Assembly (NCBI GenBank): GCA_023259115.1
Contig: JAHFQW010000016.1
Location: 1 to 34,568 of the forward strand
Source: an archaeon
Lineage (GTDB): Archaea > Nanobdellota > Nanobdellia > Woesearchaeales > GW2011-AR9
DNA length: 34,568 bases
Direction of reading: 5' to 3'
The position numbers and the translations under genes were made by a program. This document shows, piece by piece, positions 8,356 through 15,769 of this stretch (the stretch's first letter is position 1; each line of letters opens with the position of its first letter). The notes under the pieces were generated by a model. That model was not told the origin of the DNA. It saw only the letters and a program-made list of their open reading frames with translations, and did not search any database.

Positions 8356-8556
8356 CTATAATTTTTTTAAATCCCAAATAATTAAACAAATGCTGCAGAA
8401 TGAGAAGAGGGCAATGAGATTATTTTGGATTGGCAGAGGAAGGCCAATGTGGAATAGAGCAAGAGCAGGGTTGAGGAGGGTGATGAAGAAGAGGAGAGCG
8501 AAGAGTAAGAGAAGAATCATTAAGAGGAAGAAGATTTTTCTGCGGTATTGTATCAT
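8356..8556 (-). CDS. Small membrane protein, two transmembrane helices
   Basis: 66 residues, almost entirely two hydrophobic segments (about residues 8-28 and 43-62) joined by a short Pro/Gly/Asn loop, with basic residues at the start (MIQYRRK) and end (DLKKL). That pattern suggests a helical hairpin with both ends in the cytoplasm. Function unknown. The ATG is preceded by a TATA-like TTTAAATAAT about 27 nt upstream, so it is probably a real leaderless gene. Its TAG stop coincides with the TATAG terminus of the adjacent family-E repeat, so the present C-terminus may have been set by that insertion. The opposing reading frame at 8390-8602 is a shadow rich in Arg/Lys. Confidence 0.55.
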   Translation of the reverse strand: MIQYRRKIFFLLMILLLLFALLFFITLLNPALALFHIGLPLPIQNNLIALFSFCSICLIIWDLKKL

Positions 8557-8718
8557 AGGATATTTGGAGGAGGGGGATTATTTAAATTTGGTTGGGCTTT
8601 GAAATAGATTTAGGAAAAGATATCTCTTGTACTGCCATAATATATTTAAATGATGAGAGTTTAGTGGTTTTGGCGATTGTGTGGGAAGTGTGAGGAAATT
8701 GTCAAAAATAGGTGAATT

Positions 8719-10146
8719 ATGAAGTCTATACGTTTGGGATTAACATTTAATGATGTATTATTGGTACCAAAGAGGACGCCGTTGCATTCACGCAGTGAGG
8801 CGGATGTGCGTTCGAGATTTACGAAAAATATTATTCTAAATGTGCCTCTGGTGAGTGCGAATATGGCAACGGTGACGGAACATAAAATGGCGATTGCCAT
8901 GGCACGTGAAGGCGGCTTGGGAGTGATTCATCAATTTGGGACAATTGCGGAGCAGGTGGATGAGATTAAGAAAGTGAAGCGCAGTACGAGTTTTATTATT
9001 GAAAATCCTTTGTCGATTGAGGTACACGCAACGATGGGAGAAGCGGTGAAGCTTATGACAGCGAGCGGGGTGACGAGTCTACTTGTCATGGATAAAGAAG
9101 AGTTAGTGGGGATTTTTACGCATCGGGATTATTTGTTTGAAGAGCAACTGGATCGCAAGATTACAGAAGTGATGACGCCACGAGAGAAGTTGGTGGTGGC
9201 GGAGTATGGGATTGCGCTGGAAGATGCAAAGAAGATTTTACATACGCATCGTATTGAAAAATTGCCGTTGCTGGAGAATGGCAAAGTGAAAGGGTTGATG
9301 ACAACACAAGATATTAAGAAATTGGAATGTTGGCCTAATGCGACACGCGATGCAAAGGGACGTTTGAGAGTAGGGGCGGCGGTGGGAGTGAAAGATACAC
9401 TAGAACGAGCGAGGGCGTGTATTGAGGCGGGAGCGGATGTGATTATTTTAGATATTGCGCATGCGCATTCAGAGTTCGCAATGCAACGAATTCGGGAGTT
9501 AAAAACTGCTTTCACGATTGATGTGATGGCAGGTAATATTGCGACAGCACAAGCAGCAGAGGATTTAATTGCAGCAGGGGCGGATGGATTAAAGATTGGA
9601 ATTGGTCCAAGTCCGGTGTGCACAACGAGAATTATTTCTGGTGCGGGAGTGCCACAGTTAACGGCGATTATGGATGTGGTTGAGGTTGCAAGAAAGTATG
9701 ATATTCCTGTTTGTGCAGATGGAGGAATGAAGTATCCTGGCGATGTGGCAAAAGCGATAGCGGCGGGAGCATCAAGCATATTTTCTGGAGCGCTTTTTGC
9801 AGGAACGGAAGAAGCACCGGGACTTGTGATTATGAAAGATGGCAAGCGATACAAGAAGTATATGGGTAGTGCGTCGTATGATAGTAATCATGAACGCCGC
9901 GAGAGCAGTGAAGGGAAACAAGTCAAAGAAAGATTGGATGTGTTTGTGGAAGGTGTGGCTATTTTAGTTGATTACAAAGGAGCAGTGCAAGAAGTGATAC
10001 GAGGTGTGGTGAAAGGTTTGCAGAGCGGGATGAGTTATTGTGGTGCGTCAACAATTCTGGAAATGCAGGAGAAAGTAGAGTTTATGCAGATCACCTCTGC
10101 CGGCTGGGAAGAGAGCGGAAGCAGAGGAGCGAAGTTGAGTGAGTAA
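8719..10146 (+). CDS. guaB: IMP dehydrogenase/GMP reductase family enzyme with CBS domains
   Basis: 475-residue TIM-barrel purine enzyme. It shows the N-terminal LTFNDVLLVP signature, a paired CBS (Bateman) insertion at about residues 95-205, the NAD/substrate segments AGNIATA and ADGGMK, the catalytic loop GPSPVCTTR (Cys301, Thr303) and the C-terminal CGAST and ITSAG elements. IMP dehydrogenase makes XMP on the way to GMP. The mobile flap (about 382-405, YMGSASYDSNHERRESSEGK) lacks the Arg-Tyr pair normally found in IMPDH and has a Ser-Glu-Gly-Lys like GMP reductases, so the direction of the reaction is uncertain. A Shine-Dalgarno-like AGGTGA lies 3-4 nt before the ATG. No purine neighbours are present. 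Confidence 0.85.
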   Translation: MKSIRLGLTFNDVLLVPKRTPLHSRSEADVRSRFTKNIILNVPLVSANMATVTEHKMAIAMAREGGLGVIHQFGTIAEQVDEIKKVKRSTSFIIENPLSIEVHATMGEAVKLMTASGVTSLLVMDKEELVGIFTHRDYLFEEQLDRKITEVMTPREKLVVAEYGIALEDAKKILHTHRIEKLPLLENGKVKGLMTTQDIKKLECWPNATRDAKGRLRVGAAVGVKDTLERARACIEAGADVIILDIAHAHSEFAMQRIRELKTAFTIDVMAGNIATAQAAEDLIAAGADGLKIGIGPSPVCTTRIISGAGVPQLTAIMDVVEVARKYDIPVCADGGMKYPGDVAKAIAAGASSIFSGALFAGTEEAPGLVIMKDGKRYKKYMGSASYDSNHERRESSEGKQVKERLDVFVEGVAILVDYKGAVQEVIRGVVKGLQSGMSYCGASTILEMQEKVEFMQITSAGWEESGSRGAKLSE

Positions 10147-10151
10147 AACTG

Positions 10152-10889
10152 TTATTTTAAATGCGTGTCTAACGCTTCAAGCCAAATCATGTGCTCTGTA
10201 ACATCATACCTTTTTCTTTCAATCAAAGAAGAGGGAATATCTTTTGCTCTAATAGCAAAGAGTGCCGGAGTATCTTTTATGCGATCAAGTAAAGATTGAA
10301 TGTTAAATCCGAGCTCTTTTAATTTGTAAGGAATTTCAATAATATCCAAAATGCGACCCATTTTAAACTGATGCACTTGTTCATGATTATACGCCAAAGA
10401 AGGAGCAGTTAAACCATACGTGAGAGTGTTGAGAAATGAAGCAAGACAACGAGCAAGACAAATAATTATATCTTTTTTATTCTCCGTTGAAAAGTATCTT
10501 AAATGATAGTTAATAGTCTGTAATTGTTGAATAACAATTCCATAAAAACCACTTGAATTATTACTAATCTGATCGAGGTGATCAAATGTGTGATGAAAAA
10601 GGTGTGCAACCATAGGAACTCTTTGAAAGTCAATCAATCCTCTAGGTATATCAAACAGTGAGGATGATTCTTGAACCGTTTTAAGAACAATAATCTCTTT
10701 AGCTAAAATATCGTTGAATCCATACTTATCAATCTCACATTCTTCATCATATTTTTTCAAAAATTCTTGCTGAAGAATATACCACTCCCCTCCATCTGTA
10801 CACAAAGTTATCTTTCCTTGTCCAAAAAACAATTGGTTAAGAATACGAACCGCAGCTTCTCGATTAAGCCTATCTTGTTTTTCAAACAT
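10152..10889 (-). CDS. Hypothetical protein, 245 residues
   Basis: Not recognised. A soluble, probably largely helical protein with no membrane segment. Visible pieces include a His-rich stretch (PMVAHLFHHTFDHLDQ, about residues 91-107) and YNHEQVHQFKMGRILDI near residue 167; spaced histidines and acids of this kind could bind metal, but I cannot place them in a family. The ATG has a GAGGTGA ribosome-binding site about 9 nt upstream and a TATA-like GATTTAAATAAA further up, implying a short leader. It is divergent from the 612-residue gene at 11088, with 198 bp between the starts. It ends 5 bp from the guaB-like gene. Confidence 0.65.
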   Translation of the reverse strand: MFEKQDRLNREAAVRILNQLFFGQGKITLCTDGGEWYILQQEFLKKYDEECEIDKYGFNDILAKEIIVLKTVQESSSLFDIPRGLIDFQRVPMVAHLFHHTFDHLDQISNNSSGFYGIVIQQLQTINYHLRYFSTENKKDIIICLARCLASFLNTLTYGLTAPSLAYNHEQVHQFKMGRILDIIEIPYKLKELGFNIQSLLDRIKDTPALFAIRAKDIPSSLIERKRYDVTEHMIWLEALDTHLK

Positions 10890-11087
10890 CTATAATTTCA
10901 CCTCTACTTCATCTCCATTTCATCTTTATTTAAATCTCAAATCAGAATATCTTAATAAATATATTGGTTATGTAGTGAATAAACTACCCCAGTGTACTTC
11001 ACACAGAGAATGAAATTCACCTAAATTCACCATTACTTCAACCAAGAAATACGAATATTTTAAATAGACAACAGAAATAGAATAACT

Positions 11088-12926
11088 ATGGCCTTTTCAC
11101 TCAAAAATATATTCTCTAGACCAAGTACAGAAGGTCCAAAAACCACAACACCTTTCCCAAAAGATGAAAATAAAGAAATCGTACGCTGTATTGAATGGGT
11201 AGCTGGAGAATACAAATACTTGGAAGAGTTAAAAGAGCATTTAACTCAAGTAGAGAAACTCAATTCAATTGATGACCAGGTTAAGGAAATTTTAAAAAGT
11301 ATAAAAGTATTGCACTACATTGGTAAAGCAGAACAAAGAGCATATAGATTTGAGAAAATAGTTGGTGTAGATTTACAAAAAGTGATAACCTATCTTTCTA
11401 AGAAAATATCAATCACCTCTTCTGGAACAGAATCTCTGCACCGTTTACAAAAAGCATTGGAATTATTTAAAAAAATCACCCAAGAATTTTCCCTGTCTCA
11501 GAATACGTTACTCACCCATGCCGCATTGTATGAAGGAACATTACAAGAACAACTAAAAAAAGCAAAAGCAGATGTAGTTTTTGAACAGATGCTAGAAAGT
11601 GACGTCATTAAGAAAAAATATGATCCCAAAGAGTATGAAAAAATAAAAAGTACAACACATACAGAATTTGTAAGTATCATTCGAAGAGTACAAAAAAGTA
11701 TTGGGGATGCAGAGCAATGGGCACAAGGCTTAGAAACTGTTCTCAAACAAGCACAAACAGCATTTGCCCAATTAGAAAGTCAAGAAAAAGAAACCGCACT
11801 CTCAGAAGGATATGCCCTCTTAGAATTATATCAATTTCCCATCAAAGAATTTCCCACAGAAGCTACGTTCTTAGCCCAACACTATCTAGATCTCCATGAA
11901 TTAATCAATCATGCAACCAATCAAGTTTCAATAAACGATCAAGAAAGAATTTTAAAAAAGATGTTCAAATATAATCTACCTCTTCTTATTAAATTTGGAA
12001 ATCTCAAAATATATTGGCCATATCTTTTACGTATAGCCTCTCTGCAGGGTCCCTACACCCAAGAAACAGTTGAAACACTAGCCTTATTGCAACCCATTTT
12101 AAATGAAAAAACAATCTCTTATGTCCCCTCTTTTATAGAAGCACAAGGACGTTTTCACGCAAAAGAATCCCTTCGCACAATCGTCTTTTATTTGACTCGT
12201 AGAAGGATAGGAGAAAAAATATCCTCTTTACACAGTTTTGATTCACAGCTAGATATTAACCCACATCTGCAAAATTTTTATTATGCAAAACAGGTCCAGC
12301 TATTCCAACAGCCGCTGTATTGGAAAAGTCTTGTGCTCATTGCAAAAAATACTCCTCATATAACTACAGATGTTATTGGCTTGGTAGTCAGCGCGTATGA
12401 TTTAACTGATGATCCTAACCTATGGGCTGGAATTGTGCGTTTAATCCAGAAAGCAAGATTAGGGTCCTATGCTCTTCTTACTAGTGTCACCTTACCTCTC
12501 CTAGAAGAAGTCAATGAGGGAAAAAAACAATGGAGCGACGTAGTTTCTTTTTGTTTAACCGTAGCAAAGTACTGCGAAGAATTACCTCTATTGAATAATG
12601 GTTTCGCAAACCAATCACTCTTGGCAAGTTTTATTCCATATAATACTGATCGAATGCAATTACAAGCATGTTACAATTATTTTTATCAACAAAAAACAGG
12701 CAAAACATATTTTAAACGTGCAGCCACAGGACTAAGCATTTCTGGTGCAAATCAAAAACGAGAAGAAAAATATCATTTACTCGAACAGTATTTAGAAGGA
12801 CTTTATACATTAAATGCAGATTTACTTATCAACATGGTGCGCCAACAAAATACCCTTGAGCATCCTCTACTTGTTGGCGACGTTCTAAAAAATCCTCAAT
12901 TATTAGGAAATCGGTATATTCCCTAA
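11088..12926 (+). CDS. Large helical/coiled-coil protein, unknown function
   Basis: 612 residues, family not recognised. The protein is rich in Gln, Glu, Lys and Leu. The first 270 residues look like long amphipathic helices or coiled coil (for example around KIVGVDLQKVITYLSKK and LKKAKADVVFEQMLESDV), and the rest resembles an alpha-solenoid. There is no signal peptide or membrane helix. A TATA-like TTTTAAATA about 27 nt before the ATG supports the start. Unlike most genes here its coding strand is poor in G and rich in C and A, as if acquired separately or under different codon pressure. It is divergent from the unknown gene at 10889, and a T1 hairpin element follows its stop. Confidence 0.7.
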   Translation: MAFSLKNIFSRPSTEGPKTTTPFPKDENKEIVRCIEWVAGEYKYLEELKEHLTQVEKLNSIDDQVKEILKSIKVLHYIGKAEQRAYRFEKIVGVDLQKVITYLSKKISITSSGTESLHRLQKALELFKKITQEFSLSQNTLLTHAALYEGTLQEQLKKAKADVVFEQMLESDVIKKKYDPKEYEKIKSTTHTEFVSIIRRVQKSIGDAEQWAQGLETVLKQAQTAFAQLESQEKETALSEGYALLELYQFPIKEFPTEATFLAQHYLDLHELINHATNQVSINDQERILKKMFKYNLPLLIKFGNLKIYWPYLLRIASLQGPYTQETVETLALLQPILNEKTISYVPSFIEAQGRFHAKESLRTIVFYLTRRRIGEKISSLHSFDSQLDINPHLQNFYYAKQVQLFQQPLYWKSLVLIAKNTPHITTDVIGLVVSAYDLTDDPNLWAGIVRLIQKARLGSYALLTSVTLPLLEEVNEGKKQWSDVVSFCLTVAKYCEELPLLNNGFANQSLLASFIPYNTDRMQLQACYNYFYQQKTGKTYFKRAATGLSISGANQKREEKYHLLEQYLEGLYTLNADLLINMVRQQNTLEHPLLVGDVLKNPQLLGNRYIP

Positions 12927-12939
12927 TCGCAAAGGTAGA

Positions 12940-13033
12940 TATAGTAATGGTGAATAATTTTCGAATGTTTGTTCACCATTACTAATAAGTAAATGTGTAG
13001 GTTACTATTCGATTATTTCACACATTTACTATA
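12940..13033. mobile_element. T1-family two-hairpin element, copy b
   Basis: TA-[TAGTAATGG...TTTACTA]-TA, 94 bp. Hairpin 1 is a perfect 12-bp stem (12943-12954 with 12972-12983, core TAATGGTGAA) around the 17-nt loop 12955-12971, which ends TTTG. Hairpin 2 is an 11-bp stem (12988-12998 with 13020-13030, AGTAAATGTGT) with a 21-nt loop. It fills the gap between two convergent genes, where the hairpins could also serve as a bidirectional terminator. It has the same length and loop as copy e at 30002-30095 but compensated stem changes. Confidence 0.8.
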
Positions 13034-13040
13034 TCAATCC

Positions 13041-13376
13041 CTATTCAGAATTATAATGCTGATAAATACGATCATATAATTCTGCAATGGCGGGGGGAAT
13101 CTGTCCAGCACGACTAAGGATATCTTTACGCATGGTTTCTGTTTCGCCAATTTTTTTACCGCAACCGTTGTTTCTACCAAAAACGGAGAGGTTAACTGTA
13201 CCGGACATGACTCCGCGGTAATGGGAATCGAGATGGATGAGGTATTCTTGATATTCGAGAGTGTAGGAATCAAGATATGGGTCTTGCGAATAATTTTGAT
13301 GTGTGTTGGCTGAGAGGTGTTTCCAACGTGTGGCGGGAATAGGCAGGAGTTCTTGAATGAGTTTTTCTATGTCCAT
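13041..13376 (-). CDS. Hypothetical 111-residue protein
   Basis: Not recognised. Soluble, with no signal or membrane segment. The middle (SHYRGVMSGTVNLSVFGRNNGCGKKIGE) has a Gly/Asn-rich loop and the C-terminal third is helical (ETMRKDILSRAGQIPPAIAELYDRIYQHYN). The ATG is preceded by a TATA-like TTTATAAATAA at about 25-28 nt, supporting a leaderless start. A frame on the same strand at 13034-13273 overlaps it and is poorer in composition, so I take this one as real. It is convergent with the 612-residue gene, the two stops being separated by a T1 element. Confidence 0.55.
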   Translation of the reverse strand: MDIEKLIQELLPIPATRWKHLSANTHQNYSQDPYLDSYTLEYQEYLIHLDSHYRGVMSGTVNLSVFGRNNGCGKKIGETETMRKDILSRAGQIPPAIAELYDRIYQHYNSE

Positions 13377-13408
13377 GGACTGCGTGGAAGAGGGGTTATT
13401 TATAAATT

Positions 13409-13437
13409 TATAGAGTGGTTTGATTAACTTTACTCTA
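13409..13437. repeat. Decayed left half of a family-E hairpin element
   Basis: TATAGAGTGGTTTGATTAAC followed by TTTACTCTA resembles the left hairpin of the intact element at 14014-14111 (TATAGAGGAGTTTGAATAAC). The stem is reduced to TAGAGT/ACTCTA and no second hairpin can be recognised up to 13519. It lies upstream of the 13376 gene. Confidence 0.4.
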
Positions 13438-13519
13438 AAGATTGAGGAAGGGAGAGAGTCAGTAACGCATAGAGCATTAGTTTAAAGAGAGTTTGGGGTT
13501 GAGATATTTTTCGACAGAT

Positions 13520-14011
13520 CTATTTAAAAAAAAATTCTGAGGTGATATCAATTCTTGAATCAACAAAATTGCTTTTCACATCACTCTCAGAATTAACCCA
13601 TATTTTTTCTGGTACAAACTTGTAAATTCTTCTGGGCAATAGTGCTAAAAATTCTTCCGGTTTTCTGGGATTCTTGTTTTTTCTTGAGTAAAGTAATTTT
13701 AATGATTTTACTATTTCTAGAATATCTTTCTTTTCTAATTGACATGCTTTACCTCGCATATACACTCCAAAGCCTGTACCTTCTGGAACGGTGGAGTCAT
13801 AAATTACGACAAAAACTTTTTCATTTTCTTTAATGTTTTTGGAGTGTTGATTTTCTTTCCAAGAAGCCCAGTAGAAATTGTAATTTTTGTCAAAAGCAGA
13901 ATAGAGGGGAGAATTCCACGGTTGATTATTTTTATCAGAAGTTGCAATCGTGATATATAATATATCATTGATAACTTTCTTGGCTTTAATGGTTAATTCT
14001 GAGGAGTTCAC
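13520..14011 (-). CDS. Pyridoxamine 5'-phosphate oxidase-like FMN-binding split-barrel protein
   Basis: 163 residues from GTG 14011. The fold is indicated by LYITIATSDKNNQPWNSPLYSAFDKNYNFYWASWKENQHSKNI, the split-barrel pattern in which the first strands and the W-x-S-x-x-x-x-H-S-x-N element contact the flavin phosphate. IYDSTVPEGTGFGVYMRGKA forms the later strands. Family members reduce or oxidise small molecules or bind F420, FMN or heme; the substrate cannot be inferred. Extending to 14050 would add residues encoded by a family-E repeat, so I reject that. GTG 14011 lies about 27 nt from a TATAAA box in the loop of that repeat, consistent with a leaderless transcript initiated inside the element. 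Confidence 0.75.
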   Translation of the reverse strand: MNSSELTIKAKKVINDILYITIATSDKNNQPWNSPLYSAFDKNYNFYWASWKENQHSKNIKENEKVFVVIYDSTVPEGTGFGVYMRGKACQLEKKDILEIVKSLKLLYSRKNKNPRKPEEFLALLPRRIYKFVPEKIWVNSESDVKSNFVDSRIDITSEFFFK

Positions 14012-14013
14012 AA

Positions 14014-14111
14014 TATAGAGGAGTTTGAATAACTTTATAAAATTTGTCAAACTCCTCTAAGAAGAACTTTGAATAATCGTTGAAAGATATGGTTATTCAA
14101 AGTCCTCTATA
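14014..14111. mobile_element. Intact family-E two-hairpin element (reference copy)
   Basis: TA-[TAGAGG...CCTCTA]-TA, 98 bp, with terminal inverted repeats TATAGAGGAGTTTGAATAAC and the complement of GTTATTCAAAGTCCTCTATA (19 of 20 match). Hairpin 1 is a 13-bp perfect stem, 14016-14028 with 14047-14059, around an 18-nt loop ending ATTTG. After AGAAGA comes hairpin 2, an 11-bp stem, 14066-14076 with 14093-14103, around a 16-nt loop. The loop of hairpin 1 contains TTTATAAAA, which read on the minus strand is a TATA box for the adjacent flavoprotein gene. No reading frame lies inside. Confidence 0.85.
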
Positions 14112-14248
14112 CTAAATAGATAAAGACATTTTAAAACTTTCTAAAAGAAGGTTTAATTATTGAGCATAATTGATGTTATTGCTATCCCCGAGCATTCCTA
14201 GGACAGATATTGATAACGGTTTGACACTGTGCGGGTGAGGGATTACGC

Positions 14249-14287
14249 CACTGGACACACTGGACAGGTGCGGAGAGGGTTTATATA
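14249..14287 (+). promoter_or_regulatory. radC promoter with a tandem 9-bp repeat
   Basis: TTTATATAG at about 14279-14287 lies 25-30 nt before the radC ATG and is the likely TATA box. Just upstream, CACTGGACA is repeated twice without a gap (14249-14266), a possible binding site for a regulator. The rest of the interval from 14112 to 14248 shows no gene or clear structure. Confidence 0.4.
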
Positions 14288-14309
14288 GGAATAATTCTAT
14301 AAAGATATT

Positions 14310-14978
14310 ATGAAAATACAAGACATCCCGGCGGAGAATCGTCCGCGAGAACGGTTACAGAGACAAGGAGCGGCAGCGTTGTCAAGTGCGGAGTTGTTGG
14401 CGTTGATTTTGAAGTCGGGCACTCGAGGGTGTAATATTTTAGATTTGTGTAATGGATTATTGACGAAATATCCTCTAGAGCAGTTAGCACAGTGTACATT
14501 GTCACAGCTTATGCGAGAACATGGGATTGGGCATGCGAAGGGAGCGCAGATTTTGGCGGTGTTTGAGTTGTATAAACGATTGCCCGTTCGAGAGATGAAG
14601 AGCGAGGCAGTAACATCGGCAAAAGATATTGCACCGAGGTATATGGCACAGTTTAAAGATGTGCAACAAGAACATTTTATGGCAATTTATTTGGATGTGA
14701 AACATAAAATTATTGCAGATCAGATGATATCGAAAGGTACATTGACGAGTGCGATGGTGCATCCACGGGATGTGTTTCATGGGGCGATTAAACACTGCGC
14801 GCAAGCGGTGATTGTGATACATAATCATCCCTCGGGTGATCCGATGCCCTCAGAAGAGGATTTGAGAGTGACGCAGGTATTACGCAAGACGGGGGCGCTG
14901 ATGGATATTCCCCTGCTAGATCATATTATTGTGGGAAGTGAGGAGTGGTATAGTTATCGAGAGGAGGGGGTATTGTGA
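14310..14978 (+). CDS. radC: RadC family JAB/MPN-domain protein
   Basis: 222 residues, the usual RadC length. An N-terminal helix-hairpin-helix region (about 20-90, with LMREHGIGHAKGAQIL) precedes the JAB1/MPN+ metalloprotease-like domain with its zinc motif IHNHPSGDPMPSEED (His171, His173, Asp184). The family's usual HPREVF reads HPRDVF here, so an Asp stands where Glu is usual; I cannot say whether that affects metal binding. RadC proteins are common in bacteria and sparse in archaea, and their role in DNA repair is disputed, so this copy is probably a transfer. The start is supported by a TATA box at 14279-14287. Confidence 0.9.
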   Translation: MKIQDIPAENRPRERLQRQGAAALSSAELLALILKSGTRGCNILDLCNGLLTKYPLEQLAQCTLSQLMREHGIGHAKGAQILAVFELYKRLPVREMKSEAVTSAKDIAPRYMAQFKDVQQEHFMAIYLDVKHKIIADQMISKGTLTSAMVHPRDVFHGAIKHCAQAVIVIHNHPSGDPMPSEEDLRVTQVLRKTGALMDIPLLDHIIVGSEEWYSYREEGVL

Positions 14979-15057
14979 TTTGAGAGAGTTGAATAGTGAT
15001 TTTTTTAATATTTTTCCCACAACCTTTAAAAAGACTTCTTCCAAAAACTACCTATTC

Positions 15058-15708
15058 ATGAGTAAACATACAACAGAATCTGCTGAGGCAGCCGAGCCTG
15101 AAACCGCAGTAGAGGAAGAAGAACACAGAGCAGTAGATATACCTGTTGTGGTAGATGATTCTGAGGATAAAAAGAAGAAGAAGAAAGTTGTGCCAGCGAT
15201 TCTCGCAGGAGAGCGGGTATTGACGGAAGTGTCAGATGAGGCACGAGAGTTTTATAATCAATCACGTTTTGGGAATTTGCTTGAGAGTGGCAAAGTAGAA
15301 TTGTCTCTGCTTGAAGGATTCTATTTGTTAGAGAAAGGCAGGCTTGAGGTTTTGACTGAGACAAATAAGAAAGTGACGTTTGAGTATTTTTTGAAGAAAG
15401 CGAGAAAAATTGAACCTAATTTTTGGATCCGGTATTGTGTGTTTAAAGATATGCGTAATAGAGGATATATCATTAAAACGGCGCTGAAGTTTGGAGCGGA
15501 TTTTCGAGTGTATGATCGGGGTGTGAAGCCAGGAGAAGATCACGCACGATGGATTATTTATCCGGTTCATGAAGGAGAGACGTTAACGTGGTACGAGTTT
15601 GCGGCGAAGAATCGGGTGGCGCATAGTACGAAGAAACGATTATTAATGGGAATTGTGGATGATGAGGGTGATGTGACGTATTATGAGATTAAGTGGATGC
15701 GGCCGTGA
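15058..15708 (+). CDS. endA: tRNA-splicing endonuclease
   Basis: Cleaves archaeal introns from pre-tRNA at bulge-helix-bulge sites. From ATG 15058 the protein has 216 residues: an acidic then lysine-rich tail (residues 1-45, with KKKKKK), an N-terminal domain (about 50-120) and the catalytic domain. The triad is visible as Tyr152 (RVYDRG), His162 (EDHARW) and Lys193 (HSTKKRLL), with the spacing expected for the family. The chain ends in the conserved GDVTYYEIKW strand. A longer frame reaching back to 14929 overlaps radC and adds unrelated sequence. The TATA-like TTTAAAAA about 30 nt before 15058 fixes the leaderless start. Confidence 0.95.
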   Translation: MSKHTTESAEAAEPETAVEEEEHRAVDIPVVVDDSEDKKKKKKVVPAILAGERVLTEVSDEAREFYNQSRFGNLLESGKVELSLLEGFYLLEKGRLEVLTETNKKVTFEYFLKKARKIEPNFWIRYCVFKDMRNRGYIIKTALKFGADFRVYDRGVKPGEDHARWIIYPVHEGETLTWYEFAAKNRVAHSTKKRLLMGIVDDEGDVTYYEIKWMRP

Positions 15709-15769
15709 GCGGGGATGGTATTTTTTAGAGATATTTTTTGTTTGGTTTCTGTAGGGTGATATTATTTTT

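Larger units (their letters stand above)
8103..8360. mobile_element. Family-E two-hairpin element carrying two nested elements
   Basis: The outer element runs from TATAAAGGGTTTTGATTAAC to TTATTCAAAGTCCTCTATA, the same ends as the intact copy at 14014-14111. Its first hairpin (arms GGGTTTTGA/TCAAACCCC, 18-nt loop ending CTTG) is followed by AGAAGG, where a second element (8156-8247) has inserted. The left arm of its second hairpin (ACTTTGAATA, 8249-8258) is separated from the right arm (8343-8353) by a third element (8257-8325). The right terminus CTATA overlaps the stop codon of the small membrane-protein gene. No coding sequence lies inside. Confidence 0.75.

Noticed and set aside
8103-8360. 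CRISPR array
   Set aside because: The repeats are palindromic arms of differing sequence with no constant spacer length and no cas genes nearby.
8390-8602. 70-residue Arg/Lys-rich plus-strand frame
   Set aside because: Complement of a two-helix membrane protein; the TATA box and composition favour the minus strand.
9129-9854. 241-residue minus-strand reading frame
   Set aside because: It is antisense to the catalytic core of the guaB-like gene and has low-complexity Ala/Ser/Ile composition typical of a shadow frame.
12940-13033. Integron attC sites
   Set aside because: Two-hairpin units have TA duplications and TAG/CTA ends, no attC core-site pattern (GTTRRRY), no integrase and no cassette ORFs.
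14929-15057. N-terminal extension of EndA
   Set aside because: It overlaps the radC 3' end and lies upstream of the TATA box; ATG 15058 fits a leaderless start.
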